Assembly: GCF_910596095.1 (NCBI RefSeq)
Contig: NC_056545.1
Span: 24,575,067 to 24,639,066, forward strand
Direction of reading: 5' to 3'
Source of the DNA: Thunnus maccoyii
Taxonomy: Eukaryota > Chordata > Actinopteri > Scombriformes > Scombridae
DNA: 64,000 nt
Shown here: in pieces, positions 63,484-64,000 of the stretch
Numbering within the stretch: position 1 is the stretch's first letter
How the letters are laid out: the number at the start of each line of letters is the position of its first letter
Position numbers and translations under genes: made by a program
The notes under the pieces: model-generated
The model's input: the letters and a program-made list of their open reading frames with translations, nothing else
Databases searched by the model: none
What the model was told of the DNA's origin: nothing

Positions 63484-63692
63484 TAGTTAAGTCTTTCCCA
63501 ACATTCAAGGAGCCTCCTGCCACCACAGATGTGTTTTTGACAGCTTCAAAAGACTCAGTAACGTCCGCCCTCACCATCGACCACTGCAGCAGTGAACTTA
63601 TGGGAACCCTGAGTTTGCTTGATCCCAACAACCTGCTCTTCTGTCATGACGTGTCTCCACTCCTCCCACAAACACCACCTCTCAGTGCATGG
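63484..63692 (+). CDS. Unidentified coding-like internal exon (candidate)
   Basis: A 209-bp stretch framed by an acceptor (TATCTCAG) and a donor (TGG then GTAGGA) with one frame open throughout. It contains KSFPTFKEPPATTDVFLTAS, then DHCSSELMGTLSLLDPNNLL, and ends in a Pro-rich segment before Trp. Composition is GC-rich and protein-like in an AT-rich setting. An internal exon of a plus-strand gene continuing beyond the window is the best reading. I do not recognise the protein; no neighbouring exon was found inside the window. Confidence 0.35.
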
Positions 63693-64000
63693 GTAGGAAA
63701 AGCATGATTAAATGTGCAAAACCCCTCTTTCTCTCAACATCTATACCTGCACAACAGGCTTCAGATGATATATATTAGGTTGGACTTTTCTAAAATGTGC
63801 CTGCCTGCACAATGACACGAAGAAATCTAGTTTGATGCACAGGTTTCTTGCTTCTCACAGCTAAAGCATACATTTATGTTCAGTTACTCATAGTTGTGGG
63901 ACTTCAGCAGAGCACCAGCAAAGTTTCCAGGGTGAAAATGGCAAAGAGTGCCAGGGTAGTATATCAGGCTGAGCAGGATAAACTGAGTTATTGTTGGAAG
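63693..64000. other. window end, no feature seen
   Basis: About 300 bp of unremarkable sequence; an intron if the preceding exon candidate is real. Confidence 0.3.

Overview
The window looks like nuclear DNA of a ray-finned fish. Its genes have many small exons with GT-AG introns, no operons are present, and the encoded proteins read as clear vertebrate orthologues. The spaces between genes hold teleost-type repeats: L2 and I-clade LINEs, a Tc1 remnant, a tRNA-derived SINE, MITEs with TTAA or hAT-like ends, and a retrovirus-like relic.

Three genes could be reconstructed exon by exon with continuous reading frames. (1) Positions 1-11003, minus strand: ammecr1 in 6 coding exons (339 codons), with a 3' UTR that fills the left 4.6 kb and runs off the window. 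(2) Positions about 18418-31090, plus strand: kif4, the chromokinesin, with one non-coding 5' exon and 30 coding exons (1252 codons). (3) Positions 47576-about 56340, plus strand: an adenylosuccinate synthetase gene (adss2-like) in 13 coding exons (473 codons). ammecr1 and kif4 are head to head, about 7.4 kb apart; kif4 and adss2 point the same way, about 16.5 kb apart. No shared pathway links them: a nuclear/ciliary-disease-associated AMMECR1 protein, a mitotic motor, and the first committed enzyme of AMP synthesis.

The gaps are mostly transposon debris. Positions 12.2-18.2 kb hold a minus-strand L2-type LINE. Positions 31-42 kb hold a 640-bp fold-back element, a Tc1 remnant, MITE-like pieces and two weakly supported gene candidates (a minus-strand coding-like exon near 32 kb and a small spliced transcript candidate at 37.4-39.2 kb). 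Positions 42.4-47.0 kb are a decayed I-clade LINE with endonuclease, reverse transcriptase and RNase H remnants. A repeat of about 0.4 kb lies directly upstream of adss2 and again at 60.0 kb. Positions 57.3-59.8 kb are a shattered endogenous retrovirus. A coding-looking exon of an unidentified gene lies at 63.48-63.69 kb.

No previously undescribed system with strong support was found. The best leads are the repeat-derived stretch abutting the adss2 start, the unidentified exons near 32 kb, 38.7 kb and 63.5 kb, and several regulatory-site differences in kif4.
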